From contig NZ_LOJJ01000003.1 of assembly GCF_001595985.1 (NCBI RefSeq), forward strand, positions 434,001-498,000: a stretch of 64,000 bases of DNA. Reading direction: 5' to 3'. A program made the translations under genes and the position numbers. Numbering within the stretch: position 1 is the stretch's first letter; each line of letters opens with the position of its first letter. The stretch is from Polynucleobacter sinensis. GTDB lineage: Bacteria > Pseudomonadota > Gammaproteobacteria > Burkholderiales > Burkholderiaceae. Below the pieces are notes generated by a model. The model saw only the letters and a list, made by a program, of their open reading frames with translations, was not told where the DNA came from and did no database searches. This document shows, piece by piece, positions 38,763-49,406 of the stretch.

Positions 38763-39551
38763 TTACTGCAAGTATGGCGTTGGATTTACCGGCTTGCCAT
38801 TTACTCGCAATTCAAAGTGAAGCTTAACGGAATTCGTGTCGGTATCACCCATCTCCGCAATCTTCTGCCCCTTTTTGACCGAGTCGCCCTCTTTCACTAA
38901 AAGGCTGCGATTGTGCGCATAGGCAGTCAGATAAGTATTGTCATGCTTGATGATCACAAGATTGCCATAGCCACGCAGGCTATTGCCGGCATAAACCACT
39001 TTGCCATCAGAAGCGGCAGTTACTGGGTCGCCCAACTTTCCAGAGATATCAATCCCTTTGGATTTTTCACTAAATTCATCAGTGACCCTACCTTTTGCCG
39101 GCCACGATAAACGAATGCCAGGTTCTGCGACCATTTCTTTTGCGGGTTCTGACTTGGAGGATTCAGCCTTGGGTACATCCGCTTTAGGAGCGTCTGTATT
39201 TGTCGTGGATTTCGTTACTGGCTTTGCGGCTGTTTTCGATCCCGCTGGAGGCTTTACCAAAATCAGGTCTCCCACCTCAATCTGATTTGGGTTGGACATA
39301 TTGTTCCACTGCGCCACATCTCGAGGGGACTGGCCATGATCTAAAGCAATGCGCGCCAAGGTATCACCGCGCTTGACGCGATAGTAGCCTGGGGGGGTTG
39401 ACTCACTACCGCTACTAGTGCGATCCACTACATTTGCAGGCTTGGCGCGTGGCGTGGTACTACAACCGATACTTAGCAGGGCTGAGGCCGCTGCCAGAAG
39501 TATCAGGAGGTATTTAGCGATTAAGTTCATGGGGTACATGGTGTGTCTCAT
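38763..39551 (-). CDS. nlpD: NlpD-like lipoprotein (LysM plus LytM/M23)
   Basis: A 262-residue outer-membrane lipoprotein: signal with lipobox SIGC, a LysM domain ([18 protein letters not shown], about 57-100), a Lys/Ala/Ser-rich linker and an M23 domain. The M23 zinc ligands are partly lost: KGIDISG has no His before the Asp, and the HxH site reads KLHFELR. This agrees with NlpD acting as an activator of amidase AmiC in cell division, not as an enzyme. The ATG at 39551 overlaps the pcm stop by four bases and has AGGGG upstream. Confidence 0.9.
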   Translation of the reverse strand: MRHTMYPMNLIAKYLLILLAAASALLSIGCSTTPRAKPANVVDRTSSGSESTPPGYYRVKRGDTLARIALDHGQSPRDVAQWNNMSNPNQIEVGDLILVKPPAGSKTAAKPVTKSTTNTDAPKADVPKAESSKSEPAKEMVAEPGIRLSWPAKGRVTDEFSEKSKGIDISGKLGDPVTAASDGKVVYAGNSLRGYGNLVIIKHDNTYLTAYAHNRSLLVKEGDSVKKGQKIAEMGDTDTNSVKLHFELRVNGKPVNPTPYLQ

Positions 39552-40204
39552 ACTACCCCTGATTGTAAGGGGACAAAAAAGACCTCATCTAGAACGGTTC
39601 TTTGGTAGCGCTGGGAGCTCATGCGCTCAACCATAATTAATTGCTGCTCTTTTTCATTTTTTGCCACTGGGGCAACCAATCTACCTCCAATTGCCAATTG
39701 ATCCAATAGGGCATCAGGAATACCCAAACCGGCAGCCGCTAGGATAATTCCATCAAATGGGGCGGCTTGAGGAAGACCCAAAATGCCATCGCCGTAGATT
39801 AAACGCAAATTATTGATCCGAAATGGCCGCAGTTTCGCTCTAGCCATATCATGCAATGGCCGGATTCGTTCAATTGAGTAAACCTCATCAGCCAGCAGAC
39901 TCAGAACAGCAGCCTGATAGCCGCAGCCAGTACCAATTTCCAAGACCTTACCTAATTTGTGTCTTGGTTTATGCAGTAACTCAATCATACGAGCTACTAC
40001 CGATGGCTTAGAAATAGTTTGAGAATGGCCAATGGGTAAGGCAGTATCTTCGTACGCTTGAGGATGCATTCCAGCATCCATAAAAGCATGACGAGGAACA
40101 GTTGCAATTGCTTCTAATGTTTTGCCATGCTTGACTCCAGCAGCGAGCACCTTCGCCGCTAAAGCTTGCCGATGACCGGCATTGCGTTCAGCCGCAGACT
40201 TCAA
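39548..40204 (-). CDS. pcm: Protein-L-isoaspartate O-methyltransferase
   Basis: A 218-residue SAM-dependent repair enzyme for isoaspartyl residues in aged proteins. The SAM motif [16 protein letters not shown] and the [18 protein letters not shown] block are clear, as is [11 protein letters not shown] near the N-terminus. It overlaps surE by four bases at one end and nlpD by four at the other, so surE-pcm-nlpD is a tight operon. Confidence 0.94.
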   Translation of the reverse strand: MKSAAERNAGHRQALAAKVLAAGVKHGKTLEAIATVPRHAFMDAGMHPQAYEDTALPIGHSQTISKPSVVARMIELLHKPRHKLGKVLEIGTGCGYQAAVLSLLADEVYSIERIRPLHDMARAKLRPFRINNLRLIYGDGILGLPQAAPFDGIILAAAGLGIPDALLDQLAIGGRLVAPVAKNEKEQQLIMVERMSSQRYQRTVLDEVFFVPLQSGVV

Positions 40205-40995
40205 CCGCGACCCCAGCCATTAGCACGCATCGCTGCCAAGCGGGCGTGGTGAGTTAAATCTAACTGCATGGGCGTGATAGAGATGCATCCATCATCAATC
40301 GCATGAAAGTCCGTTCCCTCGGAATTATCTTTGGCGTGCCCCGCAGCGCCAATCCAGTAAATGTCATCACCACGCGGACTCTTTTGCAATACCACTGGTT
40401 GCGAGTGATGGCGATTACCCAGACGAGTCACACGCCAACGATATAAATCAGCGTAAGGTCTATTGGGAATATTGACATTTAGTAAGGTCGCAGTACCTTC
40501 GGTGTGCGCTAATTTAGAAACAAGCATTTGCGCAACAATGTCATGGGCTGCCTTAGCGGCGTCATCAATGCGGGCCCAGCCTTTATCAATTTGTGAAAAC
40601 GCAATTCCGGGAACACCAAACATCACCCCCTCAATTGCGGCAGCTACCGTGCCAGAGTACAAGGTATCTTCACCCATATTCTCGCCTTGGTTAATGCCAG
40701 AAACTACTAGGTCTGGCTTCTCATCCAAAAATCCTGTCATCGCAATATGAACGCAATCAGTTGGTGTGCCATTGATAAACAAAAATCCGTCACGCTCACC
40801 ACCAGCCACACGATGAATGGACAAAGGACGCGATAAGGTAAGTGAATTAGAGGCACCACTGTGATTTTGTTCGGGAGCAATCACCGTCACCCTACCCAGT
40901 GGACGAATGGCGTTAACCAAAGCCAAGAGGCCGGGAGCCAGATATCCATCATCATTTGAGATCAGGATATGGGGCTGTTTTGTATTTTCACTCAT
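40201..40995 (-). CDS. surE: 5'/3'-nucleotidase SurE
   Basis: A 264-residue phosphatase with the metal-binding [11 protein letters not shown] at the N-terminus, SGASNSLTL, the [25 protein letters not shown] block and [11 protein letters not shown] near the end. SurE removes phosphate from nucleotides and supports stationary-phase survival. It heads the surE-pcm-nlpD operon. Confidence 0.95.
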   Translation of the reverse strand: MSENTKQPHILISNDDGYLAPGLLALVNAIRPLGRVTVIAPEQNHSGASNSLTLSRPLSIHRVAGGERDGFLFINGTPTDCVHIAMTGFLDEKPDLVVSGINQGENMGEDTLYSGTVAAAIEGVMFGVPGIAFSQIDKGWARIDDAAKAAHDIVAQMLVSKLAHTEGTATLLNVNIPNRPYADLYRWRVTRLGNRHHSQPVVLQKSPRGDDIYWIGAAGHAKDNSEGTDFHAIDDGCISITPMQLDLTHHARLAAMRANGWGRG

Positions 40996-41037
40996 GGTTT
41001 GAATACCTTATTAGCGCTACTCTATTCTTAACACCGC

Positions 41038-44000
41038 TTAAGCTTTGGCCGCCTGGGTTAAGCTACGCCCTCTAAACCATCCGTATATTACTGGCAATAC
41101 TAGGAGCGTCAAAATCGTCGTGGTAACCATGCCACCTACAATCACGAGCGCCAAAGGCCGTTGCGCTTCAGATCCAATAGAGTGCGATAAAGCTGCTGGC
41201 AAAAGCCCAAGGCCCGATAACGCAGCTGTCATCAATACGGGACGAACACGCAAGGAGGCGCCCTCCACCATTACGTCCTTCATCTCTCCATGCTCAGTAG
41301 CGGCAGTCTTATTGATAAAAGAAATCAAAATGACTCCATCCTGAATCGCAATACCAAACAGAGATAGGAAGCCAAAGAATGCTGAGATACTTAAAGTCTC
41401 ACCAGCAAGATGTAGGGCAATTACGCCACCAATCGCAGCAAAGGGCACATTAATCATGACGATCACTGCATCGCGGAAATTACCAAAAGCACTTACCAGT
41501 AACAAGAAAATTCCTAAAAGTGCCATTGGCACAATCAGCATCAACTTCTTCTGAGCCTGCTTCATTTGATTGAACTGACCATCCCAGGCAATGGAATAAT
41601 TTGGCGGCAAAGTAATGTTCTTCTCAACTAAAAATTGCGCATCTTCCACGGCGCTACCTAAGTCGCGGCCACGCACGCTAAATTTAATCGCGATATAGCG
41701 CTTACCGGCTTCGCGATAAATAAAGAATGGGCCATCAGTCAACCGTACAGTGGCAACCATAGATAAGGGAATCGATGGTCCATTAGGTGAATCAACTAAG
41801 AGGTGCCCAATATCGGCAATGTCATTACGACTGCCTTCATTTAGACGAATAGCAATACCAAAGGTTTTCTCATCCTCTAAGAGATTGGTTACCGATGCGC
41901 CACCAATCGCATTGGCTACCACCGTCTGAATATCATTAACGTTAATGCCATAGCGCGCTGCACGCTCGCGATCAATCTGAATATTCAGAGTTGGCTGACC
42001 AAGCTCCTTCAAAATGCCCTCATCAGCAACACCACGCACTTTCTTGAGCTGATTAATCACTTCATGCGCTTTTTGATCCAAAACATCCAAGTCTGTGCCG
42101 TAAATCTTGACAGAGTTTTCACCCTTAACGCCCGATAAGGCCTCGTTAACGTTGTCCTGAATGTATTGCGAGAAGCTATAAGTCACACCCGGAATCTTAT
42201 TAAGCTCTTCCTCTAGGTTTGCAATCAATGCTTTCTTACTTGAGCCACTTGGCATCGCATCAGGACTCTTTAAATACAAACCATACTCTTGATTAAATAC
42301 GCCAGTAGAATCGGTTCCGTCATCTGGCCTACCGATTTGAGCAGCAACCTTATCAATCTCAGGCTGCTTTAAGAAAGTTTCTCTGAGCTGATTGGCGATC
42401 TTGATGGAGTAATCTAAATCAACCGTATTCGGAAGAGTGACGCGCAACCAAATATTATTCTCTTCGAGGGTTGGTAAAAACGCCGTCCCTAATCGTGTCA
42501 CACTCAACAAGGTAAGACCTAAGACAAAAACCGCTAGAGAAACTACTGTAAGTGGGCGATCCATCCATTTTCTAAGCAAGGGCTTGTAGCCATTGAGAAG
42601 CTTGGTGATAAATCCAGGCGGCTTATGGTGGAGATTTTCACCAAACACCAAAGAAATCATGGCAGGCAGGAAAGTTAAACTGAGAACCATCGCTGCAATC
42701 AAGGCAAAGCCCATCGTAAAGGCCATTGGTTTGAAGATAATACCCTCTACTCCACCCATGAAAAACAAGGGGGAGTAAGCAACAATAATGATGCCAGTGG
42801 AATAAATCATCGCCCGCTGAACTTCACTAGTCGCCAAGATAATGCTTTGATTGAGGCGCTTACCGCCCTCCTCTAAGTGACGCATGACGTTCTCCGTCAG
42901 AATCACAGCAGAGTCTACAATCACGCCAAAATCAATAGCGCCCAAGGAAATTAAGTTCGCCGGCACGCTCCATAGGTGCATCTGAATAAATGAGACGCAC
43001 AAAGCCAACGGAATCACCGCCGCCACAACGGCTGCAGCTCGTAAATTTCCGAGGAAGAAAAACAGCACTGCAAGAACCAAAGAAATACCAAAGAATAAGG
43101 TGTGCTTAACAGTGCCAATAGTGATGTCCAATAAAACCTGACGGTCATAGAAAGGAACAACCTCAATTCCTGGGGGCAAAACCTGCTTATTGATATTTTC
43201 AACTGTATTTCGTACGCGGGCTAAGACCTCGGTAGCATTTTCGCCACGACGCAAATACACAATCCCTTCGACAGAATCTGGGTTGTCATTGAATTGGAAC
43301 AAGCCTAAACGTGGTGCGTTACCGATTTCTACACGGGCAACATCACCAATACGAATTGGCACGCCGTTATGAATAGAAATCACAACACGCTTAATGTCGT
43401 CGATGTTCCTGAGAAGACCAACACCACGTATAACAAACTGCTGCTCACCGCTAGGCAATAAGCCACCACCAGTATTGCTATTGGCGCTAGTTAGAGCCGC
43501 AATTAAGTCATTAACACTAACGCCCTTAGCCTGCAGAGTTTCAGGGGTAACAATCACTTGATACTGCCTGACCTTACCGCCGAAGGAGGAAACATCGGCA
43601 ACCCCCGGGGTTTGCTTTAGTTCCTTATAAATCTCATAGTTCTGCAAGGTCTTTAACAACATGGACGATGCGTACTCAGACCTGACCTCATAGCGCATGA
43701 TCTCGCCAGTTGCATCAGAATCTGGACTTACGCTAGATATCACCCCTGGCGGGAAGGTGACATTTCCAAGGCTGGTAATAAAACGTTGGCGCGCCTGAAA
43801 TGGATCGGTTGTGTCATTGAACTTCAGCGTCACGACCGATAGACCAAACAAGGAAACGGACCGGAAGGCCTGCAAGCCTGGAATGCCTGCTAGAGCGTTT
43901 TCTACGGGAATAGTGACTTGTTGCTCAACCTCAGTAGTACTTCTTCCTGGCCATTGAGAAATCGCCTGAATAGTAAGTGGTGCTACGCCGGGGTATGGCT

Positions 44001-44115
44001 GAATCGGTAACTTAGAGAGACTGAACATCCCCAAACCCAAAAGCACGATTGAAGCAAAGATGACCAGCATCCGCTTCTCAACGACACCTCGAATAAAGGA
44101 AGTAAAAGCGCTCAC
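41038..44115 (-). CDS. CusA/CzcA-family RND heavy-metal efflux pump
   Basis: A 1025-residue inner-membrane proton-driven pump with the twelve-segment RND layout. Segment 4 carries charged residues (AIDFGVIVDSAVILTENVMRH), the pattern of the heavy-metal-efflux subfamily rather than drug pumps. NTGGGLLPSGEQQFV and the LGSAVEDAQFLVE block belong to the periplasmic porter domains. The exact metal (Cu/Ag, Co/Zn/Cd or Ni) is not readable. The start codon directly abuts the adaptor stop. Confidence 0.9.
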   Translation of the reverse strand: MSAFTSFIRGVVEKRMLVIFASIVLLGLGMFSLSKLPIQPYPGVAPLTIQAISQWPGRSTTEVEQQVTIPVENALAGIPGLQAFRSVSLFGLSVVTLKFNDTTDPFQARQRFITSLGNVTFPPGVISSVSPDSDATGEIMRYEVRSEYASSMLLKTLQNYEIYKELKQTPGVADVSSFGGKVRQYQVIVTPETLQAKGVSVNDLIAALTSANSNTGGGLLPSGEQQFVIRGVGLLRNIDDIKRVVISIHNGVPIRIGDVARVEIGNAPRLGLFQFNDNPDSVEGIVYLRRGENATEVLARVRNTVENINKQVLPPGIEVVPFYDRQVLLDITIGTVKHTLFFGISLVLAVLFFFLGNLRAAAVVAAVIPLALCVSFIQMHLWSVPANLISLGAIDFGVIVDSAVILTENVMRHLEEGGKRLNQSIILATSEVQRAMIYSTGIIIVAYSPLFFMGGVEGIIFKPMAFTMGFALIAAMVLSLTFLPAMISLVFGENLHHKPPGFITKLLNGYKPLLRKWMDRPLTVVSLAVFVLGLTLLSVTRLGTAFLPTLEENNIWLRVTLPNTVDLDYSIKIANQLRETFLKQPEIDKVAAQIGRPDDGTDSTGVFNQEYGLYLKSPDAMPSGSSKKALIANLEEELNKIPGVTYSFSQYIQDNVNEALSGVKGENSVKIYGTDLDVLDQKAHEVINQLKKVRGVADEGILKELGQPTLNIQIDRERAARYGINVNDIQTVVANAIGGASVTNLLEDEKTFGIAIRLNEGSRNDIADIGHLLVDSPNGPSIPLSMVATVRLTDGPFFIYREAGKRYIAIKFSVRGRDLGSAVEDAQFLVEKNITLPPNYSIAWDGQFNQMKQAQKKLMLIVPMALLGIFLLLVSAFGNFRDAVIVMINVPFAAIGGVIALHLAGETLSISAFFGFLSLFGIAIQDGVILISFINKTAATEHGEMKDVMVEGASLRVRPVLMTAALSGLGLLPAALSHSIGSEAQRPLALVIVGGMVTTTILTLLVLPVIYGWFRGRSLTQAAKA

Positions 44116-45393
44116 TTAGTCTTCCTGCTTTGCAAATCGATCATTCAACAATACCGCGCCTTCCGCCAAAATACGAGAGCCAGGCTCGACACCTTCAGTA
44201 ATAGCGAACGTCTTACTATTGAGATCGTAACCCCTCACCGGCAAACGACGATAGGACTCATCACCCGCTTTAACAATGACGTAACGCATCTCCCGGATAC
44301 GCACTACCGCGGTTTGCGGCACCACGATGGCATCAGCCATGCCAGTGGTGAGTTTTGCTGAAGCAAACATATCAGGACGCAATAGATCGTCAGCATTTTC
44401 AATTTCGGCACGAATGAGTAAGGCGCGTGTTTGGGGATCAATGGTTGGTGCAATATAGTTCGCGTACACCACGAATTCTTTATCGGGATAAGCCTCGACT
44501 TGCAATACCATCTTTTGGCCTGTCTTAATCAAACGCAAATCCTGCTCAAACACATTACCCAAAAACCAAAGCTGCTTAGGATCAGCCAAGGTGGCAATCA
44601 GATCGCCAGCATTAACCGCTGAGCCAGGCTCAACATTACGCTTAACGACTACACCCTTTAGTGGGGAGCGCATGATCAAATTGCTCTGTGTCTTACCAGT
44701 AGTTTCAATTGCTTTAATATCGCCATCCCCAGCACCAAGATTGCGCATACGATTTGCGGCAGCTTGTTGCGTTATGCGAGCATCACCGAGCAAGTCACTC
44801 ATGGATTTACTTGATTCCAGTACTTTGGCATTTTTAGACGACAGTAAATACTCTTGCTGCGCAGACAGAAATTCAGGGCTGTAGAGTTCAACAACGGGCG
44901 AGCCAATATTGACATCGGCGCCATCAAAGGCATAGATACGCTCTACCCTGCCAGGAGCGCGGGCAGATAATACTTTTGATCTCTCTGCATTAAACGCTAA
45001 ACGTCCTGGAACTCTAATATCAACAGGAACTTGAACTTTGACAGCATCTTGAAAGACATAAATATCGGGATTGAGTTTGACGCCTGGGAGCTTTAACTCC
45101 AAGATGCCACTCTTTTCAACCTTCAATGCCTTATCTGAAGCTTCAATTTTGACATTGCGATTGACATTGGTGATGCGGCCCAAAACAATACCCATCGATA
45201 AAATTGCGAATGCAAAAGCTGCCAGTCTTACACGGTAACGATTTTGCGGACTTAAGTTCCAGTACAAACCAGCCACAGCGGCAAAGGCAATTTGCAGACG
45301 ATGTCCACCTAAATGCCATGCTTTATTAGCGATTGGTTTCGCTTTTTCGGCAAACTGTTTAAACAAAGAAAGAATTTTGTCTTTCAAGATCAT
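44116..45393 (-). CDS. Efflux RND periplasmic adaptor subunit (CusB/CzcB type)
   Basis: A 425-residue membrane-fusion protein. It has an N-terminal membrane anchor (about 57-77), a barrel-sandwich domain, an alpha-helical hairpin, then the beta-barrel and membrane-proximal domains (MRSPLKGVVVKRNVEPGSAVNAGDLI, VVPQTAVVRI). It links the RND pump to the outer-membrane channel. No His-rich metal-binding head is seen. It begins three bases after tolC-like gene stop, and its stop is followed at once by the pump gene. Confidence 0.9.
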   Translation of the reverse strand: MILKDKILSLFKQFAEKAKPIANKAWHLGGHRLQIAFAAVAGLYWNLSPQNRYRVRLAAFAFAILSMGIVLGRITNVNRNVKIEASDKALKVEKSGILELKLPGVKLNPDIYVFQDAVKVQVPVDIRVPGRLAFNAERSKVLSARAPGRVERIYAFDGADVNIGSPVVELYSPEFLSAQQEYLLSSKNAKVLESSKSMSDLLGDARITQQAAANRMRNLGAGDGDIKAIETTGKTQSNLIMRSPLKGVVVKRNVEPGSAVNAGDLIATLADPKQLWFLGNVFEQDLRLIKTGQKMVLQVEAYPDKEFVVYANYIAPTIDPQTRALLIRAEIENADDLLRPDMFASAKLTTGMADAIVVPQTAVVRIREMRYVIVKAGDESYRRLPVRGYDLNSKTFAITEGVEPGSRILAEGAVLLNDRFAKQED

Positions 45394-45396
45394 TCC

Positions 45397-46908
45397 TTAA
45401 AAAGGTTCTTTACCGGCTGTCACCAGCAATACAGCTTGCGCTTGCAGAAGATTACTTTCCGCCTGCGCCAATTGAACTTCAAGATTGCGCAATTGGGTTT
45501 GCGCTGTCAGTAAATCGTTAAATCCCTGACCATTATTAGAGTATTGGGTTAAGCCCACCTTGTATGCGGCATCAGCCTGTGGAACTTGGCGCTCTTTTAA
45601 AAATTGAGTTTGATTCTTCGCTTGTTCGTAAGCGGCATAGGCGCTGTTGACTGCCAATACGATTTGCTGACGATTGGAAATGTTGCCCGCTTCAGCAGCC
45701 GCCTGATTGCGTTGCGCCTGCTCCACCCCGTACTTCTCTTTCGTAAAGAAATACAAAGGGATAACTAGATCGAGCTCTAATTGATAAAACATCGCACCAT
45801 TGTTGGCTGAAAAAGGACCGCGCGGCGTGAATGAGGAGCCAATTACCTGAAAGTCTGGTAGGTAAGCTTTCTTCGCCAAATCTACCCCTTTGCGTGCCGC
45901 CTCTAATTGCAGGGCTGAACTCTTTAAAGAAGGATGACTGCTTTCCGCATAGTCCTCTAGCTCAACTAAGGTAGGCACACTATTCATGGCGCGACGAACA
46001 TCACCACGCAATACCAAGCGCTCTCTTGAGTGGCGACCTACCAAGGTGTTGATGTTGTTTAGAGCAACTTGTAATTGACGCTCAACATTAAACTGATCCG
46101 CTTGCGCTGCACTTTGTGATACTTGCGCATTGAGATACTCAACATAAGCAGCCGCATTGTTGGTGTAGCGCGCCTTAGCGACATTCTTAATCATCTCCAA
46201 GCGCATGACGGACTCTTTAAGAACCTGCAACTGCTTCTGCGATGCTAAGGCGTTGTAATACAGAGTCGAGAGCTGCGCACCCAGTTGCAAGTAAGTAGAT
46301 TCACTCTGAGCAAGCAAGGCTTCAGCATTGGTATTGGCAATATCGGATGCCAAGCTCCTCTTGCCCGGAAACTGAAATGGCTGCGCGATCGAGATCGAGT
46401 TATTGCTACTGATGCCATTAGGATATTGCGGAGGGTTTGGCGCATTTGCTCCCCCTAATGCAAATGGAGAATTCGCTGGCATTCCGGACCAGACCAACCC
46501 CACTTGCGGATTAGCGGGCGCTGCAATCTGTGGCACTGTTGCCTTAGCGGATAAATAAGACTCGCGTAAAGATGATAGTTGCGGATTATTGAGTTTGAGC
46601 TCGGCCCAGAGCTGACGCAAATCCATATCCGCTGGACCTGACGGCATACCTTTGGTATAGATCTTGGGTGTGTTGCTTGGCTTTACTGGCGAGAATAGCG
46701 ATGCCGCATTGGCAGGATTAGGCTCATTGCCCACTACGGGTGGCGCGGATAAGGCGGTTTGGGCTTCGCTGGTTTGCACTGTTACTGTGGCTGGAATCGC
46801 CAACTCCGCTTGGGCAAAGACTCTTGGGGCAAAGCTAAAAAAGGCAAGCGCACAAGCAACCGTTGTTAAGGGATTATTTTTTAACTTCAGTAATGCGCTA
46901 ATTTTCAT
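45397..46908 (-). CDS. TolC-family outer membrane efflux protein
   Basis: A protein of about 503 residues with a signal peptide (FFSFAPRVFA) and the two long repeated coiled-coil blocks typical of the OEP family (LRESYLSAKATVPQ, QVSQSAAQADQFNVERQLQ, and QLRNLEVQLAQAESNLLQAQ near the end). It would form the exit duct for the tripartite pump. The ATG at 46908 is chosen; an upstream TTG at 46923 is less likely. First gene of the three-gene efflux operon. Confidence 0.9.
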   Translation of the reverse strand: MKISALLKLKNNPLTTVACALAFFSFAPRVFAQAELAIPATVTVQTSEAQTALSAPPVVGNEPNPANAASLFSPVKPSNTPKIYTKGMPSGPADMDLRQLWAELKLNNPQLSSLRESYLSAKATVPQIAAPANPQVGLVWSGMPANSPFALGGANAPNPPQYPNGISSNNSISIAQPFQFPGKRSLASDIANTNAEALLAQSESTYLQLGAQLSTLYYNALASQKQLQVLKESVMRLEMIKNVAKARYTNNAAAYVEYLNAQVSQSAAQADQFNVERQLQVALNNINTLVGRHSRERLVLRGDVRRAMNSVPTLVELEDYAESSHPSLKSSALQLEAARKGVDLAKKAYLPDFQVIGSSFTPRGPFSANNGAMFYQLELDLVIPLYFFTKEKYGVEQAQRNQAAAEAGNISNRQQIVLAVNSAYAAYEQAKNQTQFLKERQVPQADAAYKVGLTQYSNNGQGFNDLLTAQTQLRNLEVQLAQAESNLLQAQAVLLVTAGKEPF

Positions 46909-46970
46909 TTGGCCGTAAATCAAATCGGCAGCCTCTAAATCTGTATTAATGCTGTTTTTATAGCCCCAGG

Positions 46971-46988
46971 ATGCAGATTTCCCTGCAT
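46971..46988. promoter_or_regulatory. Inverted repeat upstream of the efflux operon
   Basis: ATGCAG, six bases, CTGCAT: a perfect 6-6-6 inverted repeat about 65 bases upstream of the TolC-type gene, next to a TATAAA on the minus strand. It could be an operator for a metal-responsive regulator; none is encoded in the window. Confidence 0.35.
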
Positions 46989-47099
46989 TTGTAGGGGGTT
47001 TGGAAGATTATAGGGGAGAAAACTCAAAAGTCCATTAATTGGGGTTTTCTATCTCATTGATTCTAAAGAAAATAATTAATTTAGCCCACCTAGAATCGC

Positions 47100-48515
47100 T
47101 TAAAACTCAGCATGAATCCTAAAAGACACGATATTGACTGGTCCACGGGCAGAGTTATAGGCCGGATTAATGATGTGTTGATAGTTCAATCCAGCAAGAA
47201 CATTCTTGACAACAGTGGCGTTGTAATACACCTCACCGATACGTTCTGGCGAGTAAGAAATTGTCTGGCTTGGGCTGGCGTAGTCACCGATGAAGTAAGA
47301 AACACCACCCGCCTGCAGGTAACCGCGACGGTAGCTTGATAAGCCGTTTTGCATTGCCGATATACCAATGCTGTCTTTGGGGCGCTTCCAGCTTGTGCCA
47401 TTCATTCCCAAACCAATCGAGATGGAATTATCAGCCTCTGTGAAGGACATGGTTTCGGTATGACCATCAGAAGTAAAGGCGCGACCATAGATACCTAGGT
47501 CTTTAGTTAAAGCCTGCTCCCCATGAATACCCACGCCAGTTTTGTACTGCATGTTGTTACGTACATTGTTAATTGCTTGCGTACCCTGTGCATTATTTTG
47601 TAGAACATAATTAGTTGCATCCTGAAAGCGCGCCAACATCATCTTGTTGCGATACGCCAAAACACTAACCTTACCCGGAAGGTCAGCAATATTATGCTGA
47701 CGCTCTACCTCGACTTGATCGCCATAGGTATTGAAGATTTGCCAATTGAGGTCTCGACCATTGGGTGACTTTGGCGCCAGCATCCGAGAGGCACGCATCA
47801 CCCAGTTATCCAAATACCATTCCCCTGCCAAGCCCCAGCTATAACCTCGCGCATCTGCAGCATAGTCATAAGCCAGGTATGTCATATTGCCCCAGTTCAT
47901 AAACTGAATCCGGGGATCTTTGGCATAGCGGCTGTCATCAAAAATATCTAAGGTAGAAAACTGGCCGCCCGTGAGCACGACACGATTACTACTCACTGTT
48001 TGCGTAATTTGATTGGCCTCATTTTCTAAGACAACCTTATCACCCTCTTGATTAATGGTTTGACGCACAAAAGCACGAGCCGAGTAAAACTTAGCTTGCG
48101 CGCCATTTGCTTTGGTTGCTTCACCGTTCGTGAAACCACCTAAACCAGATAAATCAGAAAATGGCACACCAGACACCACCTCCGGATTGAAATAAATGTC
48201 TGTATTGGGCGCAAGGCGTGCACCAAAGAATAAGGTCCCTGACCAGGTATAGCTCATCGCCCTTTCGGCGCTCAAACTATTCATGCCAGAGTAAGACGAG
48301 GTGAAATTGTTATAACGTTGATTAATGTAAGTGGTTTGCCCGTGAATATTCACCGGTAATCCAAAAAGCATTCCTTCGGTTGGGAGATCGTCAATCGGTG
48401 AGGCAAAACTAGCAATCTGATCAGAGCCCGACCCTGCTTTTTGTGCATGCGCAGAGCTACCCCAAAAGGCACTCAATACACTGAATAGCAAGAGAAGGTA
48501 TAACTTGTGGGTCAT
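47100..48515 (-). CDS. Outer membrane carbohydrate porin (OprB-like)
   Basis: A 471-residue protein with a signal peptide (SAFWGSSAHAQ) and many alternating aromatic and polar beta-strands, ending in a C-terminal Phe, as expected for an outer membrane barrel. INQRYNNFTSSYSGMNSL near the start and the RIQFMNWGNMTYLAYDYAADARGYSWGL block follow the carbohydrate-selective porin (OprB) pattern. It lies 176 bases upstream of the efflux operon, in the same direction, but is probably transcribed on its own. Confidence 0.85.
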   Translation of the reverse strand: MTHKLYLLLLFSVLSAFWGSSAHAQKAGSGSDQIASFASPIDDLPTEGMLFGLPVNIHGQTTYINQRYNNFTSSYSGMNSLSAERAMSYTWSGTLFFGARLAPNTDIYFNPEVVSGVPFSDLSGLGGFTNGEATKANGAQAKFYSARAFVRQTINQEGDKVVLENEANQITQTVSSNRVVLTGGQFSTLDIFDDSRYAKDPRIQFMNWGNMTYLAYDYAADARGYSWGLAGEWYLDNWVMRASRMLAPKSPNGRDLNWQIFNTYGDQVEVERQHNIADLPGKVSVLAYRNKMMLARFQDATNYVLQNNAQGTQAINNVRNNMQYKTGVGIHGEQALTKDLGIYGRAFTSDGHTETMSFTEADNSISIGLGMNGTSWKRPKDSIGISAMQNGLSSYRRGYLQAGGVSYFIGDYASPSQTISYSPERIGEVYYNATVVKNVLAGLNYQHIINPAYNSARGPVNIVSFRIHAEF

Positions 48516-48771
48516 TCACAATTTCACAATGCTTAGCATCAATGGCCAATGAACAGCTTAGGGCCAGATCTACCGGGGTAAAAACAAGACAAATCGGTTA
48601 GGCACGGTGTGAGATTGAAGCTCAACAGTGGTGCAGGCCAAATTATCCCCAAAAAGGAGCAATTTACCTAGAATTTATGTCGATTTAGTGACTAATATGC
48701 CGCTTATTGGTCACAGCACGCAGTCAGCAGAATAAATCGCTATGAGACCCCAGGCTAGCCAGACTCAATAT

Positions 48772-49386
48772 TTATCTGCGATCCATGAGTGCTCTAGCCA
48801 AGGTTCCTGCATCGACGTACTCAAGCTCACCACCAACTGGAATACCTCTGGCGATTCTGGTGACTTTAATGCCTTTGGCTTTAAGCACCTCACCAATGTA
48901 ATGGGCCGTTGCCTCACCCTCACTCGTGAAATTCGTTGCCAATACCACTTCCCTGACTGGCACACCAGTGTCAGGTGCCTCAATGCGATTTAGTAATCGA
49001 TCAAAATGAATTTCATTAGGACCCATGCCATCTAGTGGCGAGATACGACCCATTAATACGAAGTAATTACCCTTAAAACTCAAGGTCTGCTCAACCATGA
49101 CTTGGTCGGCGGGTGTTTCCACAATGCAGAGTAACGATGGATCACGACGATCATCATTACATGTACTGCAAATTTGGGTTTCCGAGAACGTATTACAACG
49201 GGCGCAATGCCCAACGGCGTCTACTGCTTCACCGAGTGATTGGGCAAGCACTGCTGCGCCATTGCGATCATGCTGAAGCAAGTAAAAAGCCATGCGTTGC
49301 GCAGACTTTGGACCCACTCCCGGCAATACACGCAATGCCTCGATCAATCGACCGAGTGCATCTTGCGGAGCTTCATGGCGCGCCAT
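48772..49386 (-). CDS. recR: Recombination protein RecR
   Basis: A 204-residue protein of the RecFOR pathway. It has the helix-hairpin-helix [19 protein letters not shown], the zinc motif [16 protein letters not shown] and the Toprim domain with [18 protein letters not shown]. RecR helps load RecA at gaps. It follows ybaB and dnaX in the usual order dnaX-ybaB-recR. Confidence 0.96.
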   Translation of the reverse strand: MARHEAPQDALGRLIEALRVLPGVGPKSAQRMAFYLLQHDRNGAAVLAQSLGEAVDAVGHCARCNTFSETQICSTCNDDRRDPSLLCIVETPADQVMVEQTLSFKGNYFVLMGRISPLDGMGPNEIHFDRLLNRIEAPDTGVPVREVVLATNFTSEGEATAHYIGEVLKAKGIKVTRIARGIPVGGELEYVDAGTLARALMDRR

Positions 49387-49406
49387 TAATAAATTGCAAT
49401 CAACAA

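Noticed and set aside
38763-39551. Active M23 endopeptidase
   Set aside because: The M23 zinc ligands are partly replaced ([14 protein letters not shown]), as is usual for the NlpD activator family.
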